Shown: positions 18,916 to 28,147, counted from the stretch's first letter. The stretch is DNA of 64,000 nucleotides from Caulifigura coniformis (GCF_007745175.1 NZ_CP036271.1:2314154-2378153), one strand, 5' to 3'. Translations and numbers: made by a program. The notes: generated by a model from the letters alone, not told the origin.

Positions 18916-19255
18916 GTTGGTTTTTATGGGTGAGGCATCCCAACGTGGCGTGGCGCTGGCCGAGTTGGGGGATGGGGAGCGCGATCGCGTTTGTGGCCGC
19001 CGAACTCCGCGGGGCGACTCGGTGTCGGAGTGGAGAGGGCCGGCGTTCCCGGTCGTCGTTGCGGTCCTCAGAAGGCGCTGCCCCACCGTGGGACGGCAGC
19101 GAGACGACGGTCGTTGACTCCCGCGCGTTCATGGGTGTGAGATTCTGGCGGCGTGACGAGGAATGCTGCGAGTGCAGCATTCTTCGGAGATGCGAGCTTG
19201 AGGAATGCGTGGTGGGCGTTATTCTTATCACCCTCCCGCTGGTTGGGAGGAAGTT
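18916..19255. other. Gene-free spacer between two tRNA genes
   Basis: 340 bp. A weak palindrome around a CCCACCGTGGG core lies near 19081-19100. I see no supported coding or RNA gene. Confidence 0.5.
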
Positions 19256-19329
<74 letters not shown>

Positions 19330-19380
19330 CTTTACGGGGCAACGACTTACGGAAAGTCGAGCCTTGCAAAACACGCCGCC

Positions 19381-19401
19381 GTCCGAGAAGTTGTCCGAGA
19401 A
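19381..19401 (+). other. Candidate integrase arm-type sites, left end
   Basis: GTCCGAGAA occurs at 19381-19389 and 19393-19401 (12-bp spacing), between the tRNA and the integrase start. The same word recurs only near the other proposed end (52596, 52654; GTCCGAGTT at 52643). Confidence 0.5.
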
Positions 19402-19515
19402 TTCGAGCGGCGTAAGATGAAAACAGCCCCGCCCGGTTGCCGCCGGACGAGGCTGTGAAGCGAGCCTTTCGGTCGCCTCTGGTTAGTCCTTTTGGATTCG
19501 ACTGGAGGGTTCGCT

Positions 19516-20697
19516 GTGCCCCATTTCCCGAAACCGTTCTTTAAGCGCTCGCGCGGTAGCTGGTACGTCGAGATCGACCGCAAGCAGGTCAAGCTCGGCC
19601 CTGATCGCGAAGGAGCGTTCCGCCGCTACCACGAGCTCATGCGGCAGCCGGAAGCCAAGGTTCTCACCTCGGAATCGGTCGTCGCACTGGCCGACCAGTT
19701 CCTGGGCTGGCTCAAGAGCCATCGCTCGCCCGACACGTTTTCTTGGTACCAGTACCGCATCGAGCGTTTCTGCCGGCGTTACCCGGAACTGACGACCGAC
19801 GCCCTGAAGCCATTTCACGTCCAGCAGTGGGTCGACAGCTATCCGAAGCTGAGCCGAACCTCGAAGCGCAATTACGTCCGATCGGTCAAGCGCTGTCTGA
19901 AGTGGGGCGTCCAGCAGGGCTACCTGGCCAGCAGCCCGATCGAGCAGCTGGAAGTTCCCGGCGGCGACCGCAAAGAAACGTTCGTCACGGTCGAGGAGTA
20001 CGAGCGGCTGCTCGCCCATCTTTCTGACCAGGCCTTCCGCGACCTGATCGTCACGACCTGGGAGACAGGTTGCCGGCCCCAGGAGTCGCTTCGCGTTGAA
20101 GCCCGTCACGTCGACCTGAAACATTCGCGATGGGTGTTTCCGAAATCGGAGTCCAAAGGCAAGCGGCAGCCGCGTGTGGTGTATCTCACGCCGGCGGCCC
20201 TGGAGATCACGCAGCGTCGTATGAACGAGTTTCCGACAGGGCCGCTGTTCCGTAACCGGAACGGTAATCCGTGGACGCCGGACTCGGCCAATTGTGCGTT
20301 CGACCGGCTCAGAACCCGGATCTTCCAGCGATCGAATCCGGCGAACGAAGAGCTGGTCGCCGAGGCGGCGACACGTATTCGGTTGATGCTCAGTCCGGAG
20401 CGGATCATCGAAGGCGATGCTGTTCCGAAGTCGCCTCGGCAGCTGCAGGCGGAAGCACGCAGGAAGGCACTGGCCGAACTCGTGAAGAAGCATGTTCCGC
20501 GTTACTCCCTGTATGCCCTCCGGCACTCCTGGGCGACAAATGCGCTGAAGTCAGGCGTCGACCCCCTCACAACTGCGATACTTTTAGGACATTCGGATCC
20601 TTCCACGCTCAGCCGTGTGTACCAGCATCTGGGCCTCAATCCGGCCCACATGCTGGAGCAGGCTCGGCGTGCTTCCGGAGGCGCGGCGGCCTCTTAA
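19516..20697 (+). CDS. int: Tyrosine recombinase (integrase) of the element
   Basis: 393 residues. The GTG at 19516 is preferred because GGAGG lies 7 nt upstream; a TTG at 19492 is the alternative. It has an N-terminal arm/core-binding SAM-like domain (about 60-150) and a C-terminal catalytic domain. The catalytic Arg is in ETGCRPQESLR, box II reads LYALRHSWAT with Tyr in place of the usual first His, then LLGHSD and the nucleophile in SRVYQHL. An insert of about 70 residues precedes box II. Its position next to tRNA-Arg fits a tRNA-targeting integrase. Confidence 0.9.
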   Translation: MPHFPKPFFKRSRGSWYVEIDRKQVKLGPDREGAFRRYHELMRQPEAKVLTSESVVALADQFLGWLKSHRSPDTFSWYQYRIERFCRRYPELTTDALKPFHVQQWVDSYPKLSRTSKRNYVRSVKRCLKWGVQQGYLASSPIEQLEVPGGDRKETFVTVEEYERLLAHLSDQAFRDLIVTTWETGCRPQESLRVEARHVDLKHSRWVFPKSESKGKRQPRVVYLTPAALEITQRRMNEFPTGPLFRNRNGNPWTPDSANCAFDRLRTRIFQRSNPANEELVAEAATRIRLMLSPERIIEGDAVPKSPRQLQAEARRKALAELVKKHVPRYSLYALRHSWATNALKSGVDPLTTAILLGHSDPSTLSRVYQHLGLNPAHMLEQARRASGGAAAS

Positions 20698-20939
20698 AGC
20701 GAAATGTGCCGCAGCTTGATTCGAGCCGGCGGAGGAGATTGTTCTGTCTTCTGCGCCGGCTGCTTTACTGATTCGAGGAAGGCCTGTAGCTGCTCTTCGC
20801 TGACCCGGATGCCCGGGCAGCGGTAGTGCGCCAGTCTTCCGCTCTCAATCAGCGCGTACACCGTCGCTGGCGAGTGCTTGAGACGCTTCGCCACCGTCGC
20901 GACTGACATCAGTTCTGAGATGTTCTGCAATTCCTTCAT
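20694..20939 (-). CDS. MerR/excisionase-type helix-turn-helix protein
   Basis: 81 residues with a DNA-binding domain HTH_17-like: MSVATVAKRLKHSPATVYALIESGRL followed by a wing-like CPGIRVSEEQLQAFL. Proteins of this size beside an integrase often act as recombination directionality factors. It is convergent with int and the two stops overlap by 4 bp. A Pro/Gln-rich tail follows the domain. Confidence 0.75.
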   Translation of the reverse strand: MKELQNISELMSVATVAKRLKHSPATVYALIESGRLAHYRCPGIRVSEEQLQAFLESVKQPAQKTEQSPPPARIKLRHISL

Positions 20940-21063
20940 AAATCACGTTCGTGAATTCGTCGTCGGCCAGGGGCCACTCGCTGTGCAGCAGGCAGCACTG
21001 GACAATGCGCCGGCAGCGACGGGCGAGGGACCTAGCCAGCTGTCTGACTTGGATATCGTTCAT
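20845..21063 (-). CDS. Small hypothetical protein overlapping two HTH genes
   Basis: 72 residues (MNDIQVRQLARSLARRCRR...). AGAGGAAG lies about 12 nt upstream of ATG 21063. It overlaps the upstream AlpA-like gene by 32 bp and the downstream excisionase-like gene by 95 bp, which is large. The basic N-terminus and acidic middle are not shadow-like, but I know no family. It may be real and translationally coupled, or a shadow. Confidence 0.35.
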   Translation of the reverse strand: MNDIQVRQLARSLARRCRRIVQCCLLHSEWPLADDEFTNVIYEGIAEHLRTDVSRDGGEASQALASDGVRAD

Positions 21064-21247
21064 TGGGCTCGTGACTTCCTCTGCGATTGAGCCAGGCGTC
21101 GATGTCTTCGCGGCGCCAGCGTGGCCGCCGTCCAATGCGAATCGGTTCGGGCAATTCGCCTGCCTTGCGAATCCTGTGGATCGTGCGGCGGCAGACTCCT
21201 GTAATCACACAGAGATCCTTGATGGAAAGGAGCGGTTCCTGGGTCAT
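21032..21247 (-). CDS. AlpA-like HTH regulator
   Basis: 71 residues. LLSIKDLCVITGVCRRTIHRIRKAGELPEPIRIGRRPRWRREDIDAWL is the classic AlpA/excisionase-like winged HTH, including the IGRRPRWR DNA-contact block (quoted in parts: IGRRPRW, REDIDAWL). AlpA-type proteins regulate or direct excision of integrative elements. With 20694 the element has two such small HTH proteins. Confidence 0.8.
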   Translation of the reverse strand: MTQEPLLSIKDLCVITGVCRRTIHRIRKAGELPEPIRIGRRPRWRREDIDAWLNRRGSHEPNERYPSQTAG

Positions 21248-21280
21248 TGCTATCCTCGCAGGCGATCGATTCTGGACTGG

Positions 21281-21559
21281 CTACCGTTCGATGCCATAGC
21301 TGCGCTGCTGTTCCTGGACGGGCGCCTGCTCCTGACCCTGGGCGGAATGTTGATGCTCGGGACTAGGCGTGTACTGCCCGGGGCCGTAAGGCACGAAGCC
21401 GTGGCCATGGAACACGGCGGAGGCGAGCTCCATCGAGCCTTGCGTCGTGAGTCGACGGGTTTCTGGTCCGAGCTCGGCGGCAACCACCTGGCCGGCATGC
21501 AGGGCTTGGCCCGTTACAGCTTTCAGACCTTCGAACAGCTTGCGTGCGATTTCAGACAT
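21281..21559 (-). CDS. Conserved hypothetical element protein
   Basis: 92 residues starting MSEIARKLFEGLKAVTG with AGGAAA 8 nt upstream. The first 50 residues are amphipathic; the tail is Gln/Pro/Gly rich (YGPGQYTPSPEHQHSAQGQEQ) and probably disordered. It lies downstream of the coupling-protein gene with 28 bp between, so it may be cotranscribed. I do not recognise a function. Confidence 0.5.
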   Translation of the reverse strand: MSEIARKLFEGLKAVTGQALHAGQVVAAELGPETRRLTTQGSMELASAVFHGHGFVPYGPGQYTPSPEHQHSAQGQEQAPVQEQQRSYGIER

Positions 21560-21587
21560 TGGGTTTTCCTTTCAAAACGAGACGAAA

Positions 21588-23354
21588 CTAGATGCGGCCG
21601 GAGCGTCGCAGCGCGTTTTCCACGAACAGCGTGACGAAGCCGGCCATGACAAGACTCAGCAGGAAACAGATCAGCGACAGCGCGAACATCCGGAGGGCCG
21701 CAACCGCCCTTCCGACGAAGCCCCGGCGTCGTAGCGACCGTTCTTCGTGGTAAGGGGTGAGGGTGGTGCAGACGGGAGAGACGCCCGGCGTGAAGGTGAT
21801 CGCCATCCGCGGCGGCAGTGCGATCACTTCTTCGGGCTTCAGCAGCCGCCTGGCCTGGAACTGCCAGTTGCTGTTCGTGTTGCTCGAATAGCTGATGCTG
21901 TCGCTGGGATGGCAGCCGCCGGTGTGCTGACGCGTGGTTCCGGAACTCGTACCACCGCTGTTCAGGACGATGGTTTCATCGCCCAGTCTTTGGCTGACGA
22001 GATCGGCCGTGGAAGTATCGTTGACACCGAAATAGATTTGCGAAGTGTTGGACAGCAGCGTCTGGTCCTGCCCTTCCGGAAAGCACTTCCTGAGCTGGCC
22101 CAGGCTTTGGTAATAGAACTGCAGACGCACGCCGTAGCTGCGGTACTTGTCCAGGGCATCATCGAGTGCTTCCATCGAGCCGAGGGATGCAGCTTCGTCG
22201 AGAATGAAGTGCACGCGAGACTCATCGCCATTTCCGTTTTTGACGACTGCCCGCAGCAGGCATCCGATCCACATCCGCAGAAGTCCCGACAGCGATCGGA
22301 GGTATTCAGGCGGCAGGATCAGAAACACGGTCATTTTTTCCGTCTTCAGCTTTGCCGGGTCGAAAGTGCTCGCCTGAGTGATCGCCGCGATGCTCGGCGT
22401 ATCGAGAAACCGCGTGTGCTGCTGGGCCGTAGTAAGGACCGAGGCGCGCTCGCGGTCGACGAACTGCTCCAGCTGGCCCCCCATTCGGGCCAGCATTCCG
22501 CCCCACGCGTCGGATTCGCGCATGAGCTTGATCGCTTGCTGCAGATGCTCAGGGCTGCTGAGTAGAGCACGAACTGTCTGAAGAGACCGGCTGCCGTAAG
22601 CACCGCCATACACGACAACCAGGCAGATGAGTGCCTTGAGCCACGTCTCTGCAGAGTTGTTGAAGTAGGGCTCTTTCTCCTCAGGCGATCGGACGACCAA
22701 ATCCTTGGCGAGTGCGGCCGCATCGTCGATTGCAACCGGACTGCTGGCGTCGATCAGATCGAGCGGGTTCAGGCTGTCAGATTTGTCCGTGAAGTTATGG
22801 AACGGATCGATCACAAAGCTCGGCTGGCCGAACTCTTTTTCGCGGTAGGCCGCAAAGCGCCTCGCGTGTTCGCCCTTGGGATCCAGTACGGCAATCGAGT
22901 CCGCGCACGTCATCATGAAATGCGCGATGACCGACACCCCCTTACCGGCGCCTGACGGTGCGAAGACAGCCGTATGAATCGCCTGCGGCAGCCTTACGGG
23001 CTCCCTGCGGTATCGCCCAAACAGCTGCCAGAACTGTTCGCAGGCTTCCTTCGACGACATCCAGCCGCACATCAATCGCCGCAGCACCCGGATCCGTTCA
23101 GGCGGCAGATAGATGTAACCCAGGATGAGACCGCTGTTGGCGCCGATCATCCCGTGGCGTTTCAGTTCCCTTTCATCGGCCCATTGTGCGCTTCCGAGAA
23201 TATTCCATTGCCCGCGGCGACGGCGCATGCGAGCAAACGCTGCGGCGACCAGCAGAATCCCCGAGGTGGGCCAGTAAGCCACCCCGACCACCGTTCCCGA
23301 ATACGCCCATAGGAGAATCGAGCCTCTCTGCAACCAGCGCGACAGGAAGTACAT
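21588..23354 (-). CDS. TraG/VirD4-type type IV coupling protein
   Basis: 588 residues from ATG 23354 (AGGAGAAG upstream). It links the relaxase-DNA complex to a transfer channel using ATP. Two N-terminal membrane segments lie within residues 10-40. The Walker A is FAPSGAGKGVSV (131-142) and the Walker B is HFILDEAASLG. An unusual hydrophobic segment occurs at the very C-terminus (MFALSLICFLLSLVMAGFV). Its stop is 1 bp from the parB-like gene upstream. A coupling protein without VirB genes suggests use of another element's channel. Confidence 0.88.
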   Translation of the reverse strand: MYFLSRWLQRGSILLWAYSGTVVGVAYWPTSGILLVAAAFARMRRRRGQWNILGSAQWADERELKRHGMIGANSGLILGYIYLPPERIRVLRRLMCGWMSSKEACEQFWQLFGRYRREPVRLPQAIHTAVFAPSGAGKGVSVIAHFMMTCADSIAVLDPKGEHARRFAAYREKEFGQPSFVIDPFHNFTDKSDSLNPLDLIDASSPVAIDDAAALAKDLVVRSPEEKEPYFNNSAETWLKALICLVVVYGGAYGSRSLQTVRALLSSPEHLQQAIKLMRESDAWGGMLARMGGQLEQFVDRERASVLTTAQQHTRFLDTPSIAAITQASTFDPAKLKTEKMTVFLILPPEYLRSLSGLLRMWIGCLLRAVVKNGNGDESRVHFILDEAASLGSMEALDDALDKYRSYGVRLQFYYQSLGQLRKCFPEGQDQTLLSNTSQIYFGVNDTSTADLVSQRLGDETIVLNSGGTSSGTTRQHTGGCHPSDSISYSSNTNSNWQFQARRLLKPEEVIALPPRMAITFTPGVSPVCTTLTPYHEERSLRRRGFVGRAVAALRMFALSLICFLLSLVMAGFVTLFVENALRRSGRI

Positions 23355-23355
23355 G

Positions 23356-24222
23356 TCACTTCTCCTGTTGGACAGGGACACGGGATTTAGAACCGGCCTC
23401 GGCCCCTGACTCGGGCCTGAAGCGGTCGGCCTGGCTGCGGATGCAGGTCTCCAGGCTCTGTCCGGCCTGCTCCGCCTTCCGGAAGACTCCAAGCGCTTCA
23501 CGAATCGCGCTCCTGGCTTCTTTGATCGTCCGGCCGACTCCGGTAAGGATGAGCCTGCGATTTCCGTCCAGCTGCACGGAGACGCGACCGGCTGAATTGC
23601 GGGACTGTTGCGATCGCGATGCGCGACGGTGAGCCACGACTTCGTCCCTGGTCACACCGTCCTTCAAAGCACGCAGGATGAAGCTGGCCTGCTCCGCAAC
23701 GTCGAGCTGCGCGAGTTCGAGTGCGGTTGATACGGGAAGCCGTTCCTCCGCAACCAGGGCCTTGACCGGATCGGGAAGGCTGGCAAGCGAGATGAGTCGC
23801 GACATCCTGACCGGATTCATCTTCATCCGGCGGGCGAGCTCTGCCTGCGTGCAGCCAAGCCTGCCCTGCATCGTCTTGAGTGCTTCGCCGAACGCAACGG
23901 GCTCGACGTTGACCCGATGCTCGTTCTCCTGAATCTGCAGCGCAAGGAAATCCGCTTCGCTTGCGGGCGAGGGGTGAATCACCGCTGGCACATGCGCGAT
24001 TCCCGCCTGCTTCGCGGCATGGAGGCGTCGATTGCCGAAGATCAGCAGGTAACCGTCGCCGCTCGCGCACACACCTACCGGCTCCAGCACGCCGAATTCC
24101 CTGATGCTGGTGATCAGATCCTGCATCTCCTGAGTGTCTTCGCCCAGGTGGAGCCGCAGCGGGTTCGGGCCGGTCCTGATTCGATTGATTGGAATGCTGT
24201 TCTGAGACACTGAGCTGTTCAT
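23356..24222 (-). CDS. ParB/Spo0J-family protein
   Basis: 288 residues from ATG 24222 (GGAG upstream). The ParB N-domain shows VGVCASGDGYLLIFGNRRLHAA (GNRR instead of GERR) and ENEHRVNVEP, the CTP-binding/clamp motifs; then an HTH around CTQAELARRMKMNPVRMSRL. It is not next to parA (41.7 kb), which has its own small partner, so this may be an orphan ParB working in transfer or regulation. It is cotranscribed with the coupling protein. Confidence 0.85.
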   Translation of the reverse strand: MNSSVSQNSIPINRIRTGPNPLRLHLGEDTQEMQDLITSIREFGVLEPVGVCASGDGYLLIFGNRRLHAAKQAGIAHVPAVIHPSPASEADFLALQIQENEHRVNVEPVAFGEALKTMQGRLGCTQAELARRMKMNPVRMSRLISLASLPDPVKALVAEERLPVSTALELAQLDVAEQASFILRALKDGVTRDEVVAHRRASRSQQSRNSAGRVSVQLDGNRRLILTGVGRTIKEARSAIREALGVFRKAEQAGQSLETCIRSQADRFRPESGAEAGSKSRVPVQQEK

Positions 24223-24245
24223 GAAATGCTCCGTTAAGACAAGAC

Positions 24246-24272
24246 GAGGGACGGGCAATTTGCCCGTCCCTC
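24246..24272 (-). terminator. Long hairpin between 24286 gene and parB-like gene
   Basis: GAGGGACGGGCAA and TTGCCCGTCCCTC form a 13-bp inverted repeat around one base (24246-24272), just after the stop of the leftward gene at 24286. There is no U-run, so it may be a processing or attenuation structure. Confidence 0.5.
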
Positions 24273-24285
24273 AGCTCACAGCGAA

Positions 24286-25191
24286 TTACCGCCGCCGCAT
24301 GCGTTCGGCGACGAGACGCCGCAAAGCGACTCCCAGCCGGGAAGCCACCAGCGTCGGGACAAGGGGACGACCCCGCAGGTACAGAGCACCCGCGAGTCCG
24401 GTACCACCCGCGAGGAACAGCAGCGTCCAGTTGACGCCGCGTGCGACTTCGGCACCGACCACCGCTGGAAGTGACGCGATCGGCGCAACCACCTCGGTCA
24501 AGACCGGCTCGACAACGCCTTCGACGACGGTGGTTCCGAGCTCAACCGATCCGTTGATGAACGGCTCGGGATCCGCCAGGAACGCGGCCAGTGTCGCACC
24601 CGTCGCCAAGGCAGCCTTGTGCTTCCAGACGATCTCCAGCCCACGCTCGCCGTATTTGGCGACGACATCGAGCAGCGGGACGGACAGGCTTCCTTCCTGC
24701 GCCATCATCACCAGACGCCTTGCGTTCTGGCCGCTGAGGCCGGCGAGGGCTTTGGCCCCCTGTTCGCCAAGCTCGTAAACGACCCTTTCGCCGAGCGACC
24801 CGTGCTTCAAGATGGCCACGGCAGCATCGTCACCGAATTTTGCAACCAGCTCGCAGGCGCCGGCCCGGCGGACGAGTGCAACGGCGTCATCCCCGTGGCG
24901 TGCCAGGAGGTTCAGGGCGAGGCCTGCATGCTCGCCAGCGTCCAGCGCCAGGTCCGCGGCTTTCGGCCCGGCCCGCCGCACAGCAGAGGCAACGAGATCA
25001 TCGCCGTACCGTGCCGCAAGCGAGGCGGCCTTCGCTCCCAGCCGTTCAACGCCTTCTTCGACACCTTCCCTGGCGAGCTTTCCGGAGGCGGCTTCCACCG
25101 CTTCCTTCACAAGCTTTCCGACGCCGGCGGGAGCCGCCGCGCAACTGAGCATGACAGCCATGCACAGACCGGTTCTAAGTAATCGAGACAT
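24286..25191 (-). CDS. Secreted/membrane protein of unknown function
   Basis: 301 residues from ATG 25191 (GGGAG upstream). A signal sequence (LCMAVMLSCAAAPAG) is followed by repeated Ala-rich helices containing RYGDDLVASAV, RHGDDAVALV and KFGDDAAVAIL, a degenerate repeat. A hydrophobic segment lies near LLFLAGGTGLAGALYL and the C-terminus is very basic (RRLVAERMRRR). Proteins of this type travel with planctomycete mobile elements. It is candidate envelope-associated transfer machinery, without proof. Confidence 0.6.
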   Translation of the reverse strand: MSRLLRTGLCMAVMLSCAAAPAGVGKLVKEAVEAASGKLAREGVEEGVERLGAKAASLAARYGDDLVASAVRRAGPKAADLALDAGEHAGLALNLLARHGDDAVALVRRAGACELVAKFGDDAAVAILKHGSLGERVVYELGEQGAKALAGLSGQNARRLVMMAQEGSLSVPLLDVVAKYGERGLEIVWKHKAALATGATLAAFLADPEPFINGSVELGTTVVEGVVEPVLTEVVAPIASLPAVVGAEVARGVNWTLLFLAGGTGLAGALYLRGRPLVPTLVASRLGVALRRLVAERMRRR

Positions 25192-25222
25192 GTGATCTCC
25201 CGGAAAGAAGGGGGTGAGAAGC

Positions 25223-26356
25223 TCACCGAGCCGCCTGACTGGCCAGGGCTTTCTCAACCCGGGTCTGACGCTGCGCAGCGCGGAGAATCTCGTACTCCAT
25301 GAGCTGGTCGGTGAGAGCAGGACAGTCTTCGGATCCGTCGATCACCACCGCCTTGATCGCTTCGAGCTGTACGTTGATCCCACGCTGCAGCTCACCGTCC
25401 GGATCAGCCGCCGTCTCATATGCCTTGGTCACAAAAGCGTCGGCAGCCAATCCACCAAGGAGCGTCAGAGCGCCTGCTTTGAGGCGGCTCGACCAGTCGT
25501 CGCCGCTCAGTCCCGACCGGCCGACGAGTTCCTTGTTCAGCGAATTGGAAATCAGCGTTGAAACGGCCAGTTGCCCAAAATCAGCCACCTGATCTGCATG
25601 AGTGGCCGTCCTTGCCTTGGCAATTGCCGATTCGATGCTGCGATTGATCCGCGGCACATCCCAGTTGAGTTCGAGCGGCAACGAGGCTTCGTCCGCAACG
25701 TCGAGATTCAGGGCGACAAACACTTCGTTGTCGACCCTTGAAAGCTCTTCGGCGTAGGCATGCTCAAGCCGGGCCTTCAATTCAAGGAGGGAAGACTCAG
25801 ACAGAACGTCTCGATGGAAAGCCTCGGCCAGGTTCTGGCCGTACCACTTCGCTGAGAAGCTGCGGGCAGTCTTGACGAAGGCGGGAACCTTGTCAGACAG
25901 CTTGTCAAACGCCTTCTCGACGTCCCCGTGATACCCCGTCAACAGGTCGAGAGCCTTGATCCGCGCCTGATGAAGCTGTGCTTTGATCAACGCGTCTCGT
26001 TCCGCCTGATCAGGAGCCCCACGGCTCGGCATGGCCGATGTAACACCTACCGCGACTCCTTTCGCGAAGTCGACCGCGCTTGCGGCGAGATCGCTCCCAC
26101 CTTGCGGGCTGTCCGCCGAGGCCTGGTCTGCACCGCTTTCCAATTCATCGGCCGGCTGTTCTCCTTGAGCAGAGTCCTCGTCGCCGCGGCTCTCCGCGCT
26201 CATGGCCACCCCTGCTGGAAGCACTTCGAAATCCCGCTCATTGCTGCTTGGAAGCCAGCTCAGGGCGACGGCGACCGCAGTCGCCGATGCAAACCCGAAC
26301 ACAACCTGCTTCTGCTGGCGGCTCGGTGACCGCCACGTTCCTCGTTTCGAATTCAT
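25223..26356 (-). CDS. Membrane-anchored protein of unknown function
   Basis: 377 residues. A single membrane anchor near the N-terminus (VVFGFASATAVAVALSWL) is followed by an acidic low-complexity linker (about 60-90) and a helical soluble domain with a Gly-rich hydrophobic segment (LTLLGGLAADAFV). It lies 31 bp upstream of the 24286 gene in the same direction, so the two form an operon leading into parB-like and coupling-protein genes. I recognise no family. Confidence 0.6.
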   Translation of the reverse strand: MNSKRGTWRSPSRQQKQVVFGFASATAVAVALSWLPSSNERDFEVLPAGVAMSAESRGDEDSAQGEQPADELESGADQASADSPQGGSDLAASAVDFAKGVAVGVTSAMPSRGAPDQAERDALIKAQLHQARIKALDLLTGYHGDVEKAFDKLSDKVPAFVKTARSFSAKWYGQNLAEAFHRDVLSESSLLELKARLEHAYAEELSRVDNEVFVALNLDVADEASLPLELNWDVPRINRSIESAIAKARTATHADQVADFGQLAVSTLISNSLNKELVGRSGLSGDDWSSRLKAGALTLLGGLAADAFVTKAYETAADPDGELQRGINVQLEAIKAVVIDGSEDCPALTDQLMEYEILRAAQRQTRVEKALASQAAR

Positions 26357-26677
26357 CTCTCTGTTCCTTGCTCTTCAATGCGATGATGGCCGGCCAGGTG
26401 AAGCCCTGGTCGAAGGAGCCGTCACGCGGTCGCCAAACGTAAGAGCGTTTCCCGGTCTGTCAGCGGGGCTGGGAAAGCGATGGGAAGCCGACAAGAGCGT
26501 TTGGCTTCCTCCGCGAAAACCCGGGCATTCCGACGCCCGGTTTCGGAGCTTCCGCGGTCCGGGAAGGGGAAACGAGGGGAAGAGAATTTTCCCTAAACCT
26601 TGAACATGGCCCCTTGACCCACTGCGTAAAATCGGTGGGCCGATCTGGCCAAACCATTACTCAGCGGAGCCATCCCC
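26357..26677. other. Divergent intergenic region
   Basis: 321 bp between divergent genes. A hairpin CCGGGC-ATTCCGAC-GCCCGG lies near 26521-26540, and AAGAGCGTTT occurs twice (near 26446 and 26490). These may be regulatory; I see no gene. Confidence 0.4.
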
Positions 26678-27772
26678 ATGCTGCGCGTGCGTAGACGGCT
26701 TGATCCGGAGTTTCTCAAGTGCCTGAGCGAGCACGATGCCATTCCAAAGAGCACCGCAGTCGAGAGCTGGCTCAGAGAGCATGAGTCGGTGAAGACCGGG
26801 CAGATCGGAAAGCTTCTGAAAGGGGCCGCGGTTAGTCCGGTCTACGCCCAAAAACTTGTCTCCTATGTTCTGAACAATGCCTCCACGAAAAACGTCCGGA
26901 GGACGTTTGAGGCACTGCAGGCGTTTCTGAGCAGCAAGTCCTCGCGGAACGTCAGCGAACTGGGGCCTGCAGCCATCGCTTCCATGCTGCTGCTGGAGGA
27001 CGAGAAGGACCATCTTTCCAACGCGATGGTCGGTTTCCTGACCCTATGGGATACCGAAGCATTGGTGGAGGGAGTTGTCGCCGGCTGTCCCGACTACATG
27101 TTGCCGGATGTCGTCCAGTGGCTGTTCGCCTCCTGTGGGCGGTCCGCAGCCGAGCAGAGTCTGGAACTGGCTAAGGCAGAACGTGTTGGTGCGGCAGTGA
27201 TCAGACGGTCACAGGAGTCCTACGGCCGCATCATCCGAAACCGACTCACGTTCGATCCATGGTCCATCGCACTCTCCTGCTACCGTGGCCATGCCGTCGG
27301 AGCTCATATCGTTCTCCCGCTCAAAGAATCGGTATACACGTCCATTCGCCGCGGCGACGTGTGGCCACTCGACCTCGGAGCTGAAGCAATTGAGCGCCCA
27401 TCAAACTACATCCTTTTGGAAGCTGTTGCGGACCGGCCACCGGAGCTCGATGGGCCGGACGAGAACATTTCGCGACGAATCCTGATGTCGGTGATGGTGC
27501 AGATAGCAGCCTGCACGTACCGTCCGGGGTATGTGTTGCCGCCGATTCACTGCCTGTCCTTCGGAGCTACGCCTGTCTCAGAACGCAGGCTCATCTCCGA
27601 TGGTTACAAGCGGGTCGGCACCTGCCTTCCCGGAAGTAACATTCCGCTGTACGAAATGATCGTTGACCTGTCTCGGTCGCTCTCGTTGAAAGCCTACGTG
27701 CGGTCCGTACTCCATGTCGTGGGAATGGCCACGCGGGACATGATCGTCCCGCCACGCTACAGCGGAAGCTGA
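26678..27772 (+). CDS. Protein of unknown function
   Basis: 364 residues. It is helical and soluble, with no signal or membrane segment. The N-terminal 90 residues are basic and include KTGQIGKLLKGAAVSPVYAQKL; the middle has VVQWLFASCGRSAAEQSL. I recognise no domain. It stands alone on the + strand inside the element with a dedicated 321-bp upstream region, so it is probably cargo or a regulator. Confidence 0.55.
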   Translation: MLRVRRRLDPEFLKCLSEHDAIPKSTAVESWLREHESVKTGQIGKLLKGAAVSPVYAQKLVSYVLNNASTKNVRRTFEALQAFLSSKSSRNVSELGPAAIASMLLLEDEKDHLSNAMVGFLTLWDTEALVEGVVAGCPDYMLPDVVQWLFASCGRSAAEQSLELAKAERVGAAVIRRSQESYGRIIRNRLTFDPWSIALSCYRGHAVGAHIVLPLKESVYTSIRRGDVWPLDLGAEAIERPSNYILLEAVADRPPELDGPDENISRRILMSVMVQIAACTYRPGYVLPPIHCLSFGATPVSERRLISDGYKRVGTCLPGSNIPLYEMIVDLSRSLSLKAYVRSVLHVVGMATRDMIVPPRYSGS

Positions 27773-27841
27773 CAAGGCCTGAAGCGTCGCCGTGCCAGCG
27801 AAACAGCTTGCGCTGATGAGCATGGCGTGCTAACGGACGTC

Positions 27842-28147
27842 ATGGACAACAGGGAAGTTGCAATTTACACGATGGCAAATGAGCTCCTCAGGCGTATGGG
27901 ACTCGGGCCGAATGACATGCGGATTACCTTCCGTGAGAACCCGCAGAAAATGTCGAGCATCCTGAAGTTTGAGATCGATATCGACGTCGTTGGCGAGAAG
28001 CGGCAAACGTGCAATCGTTTGCTCTCGTACTTCGGAATTGGTCCGCACGACGAAAAGGAAATCCATGCCGTTGAGCCGGCGCTTGTGAGCAAGCTGCAGC
28101 AGATGCTGGAGAAGATCCCAGACCGTACAAAAGGCCGCGAACGTTAA
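27842..28147 (+). CDS. Small protein of unknown function
   Basis: 101 residues from ATG 27842 (MDNREVAIYTMANELLRRMG). A GTG at 27827 would add five residues; neither start has a good ribosome-binding site. It has mixed alpha/beta content (LKFEIDIDVVGEKRQ) and charged ends, and is convergent with the SprT-like gene. No family recognised. Confidence 0.45.
   Translation: MDNREVAIYTMANELLRRMGLGPNDMRITFRENPQKMSSILKFEIDIDVVGEKRQTCNRLLSYFGIGPHDEKEIHAVEPALVSKLQQMLEKIPDRTKGRER

Noticed and set aside
23356-24222. ParB-like protein as binder of the 41.36 kb array
   Set aside because: ParB/KorB-type sites are single palindromes, the gene is 17 kb away, and parA has its own adjacent small RHH-like partner.
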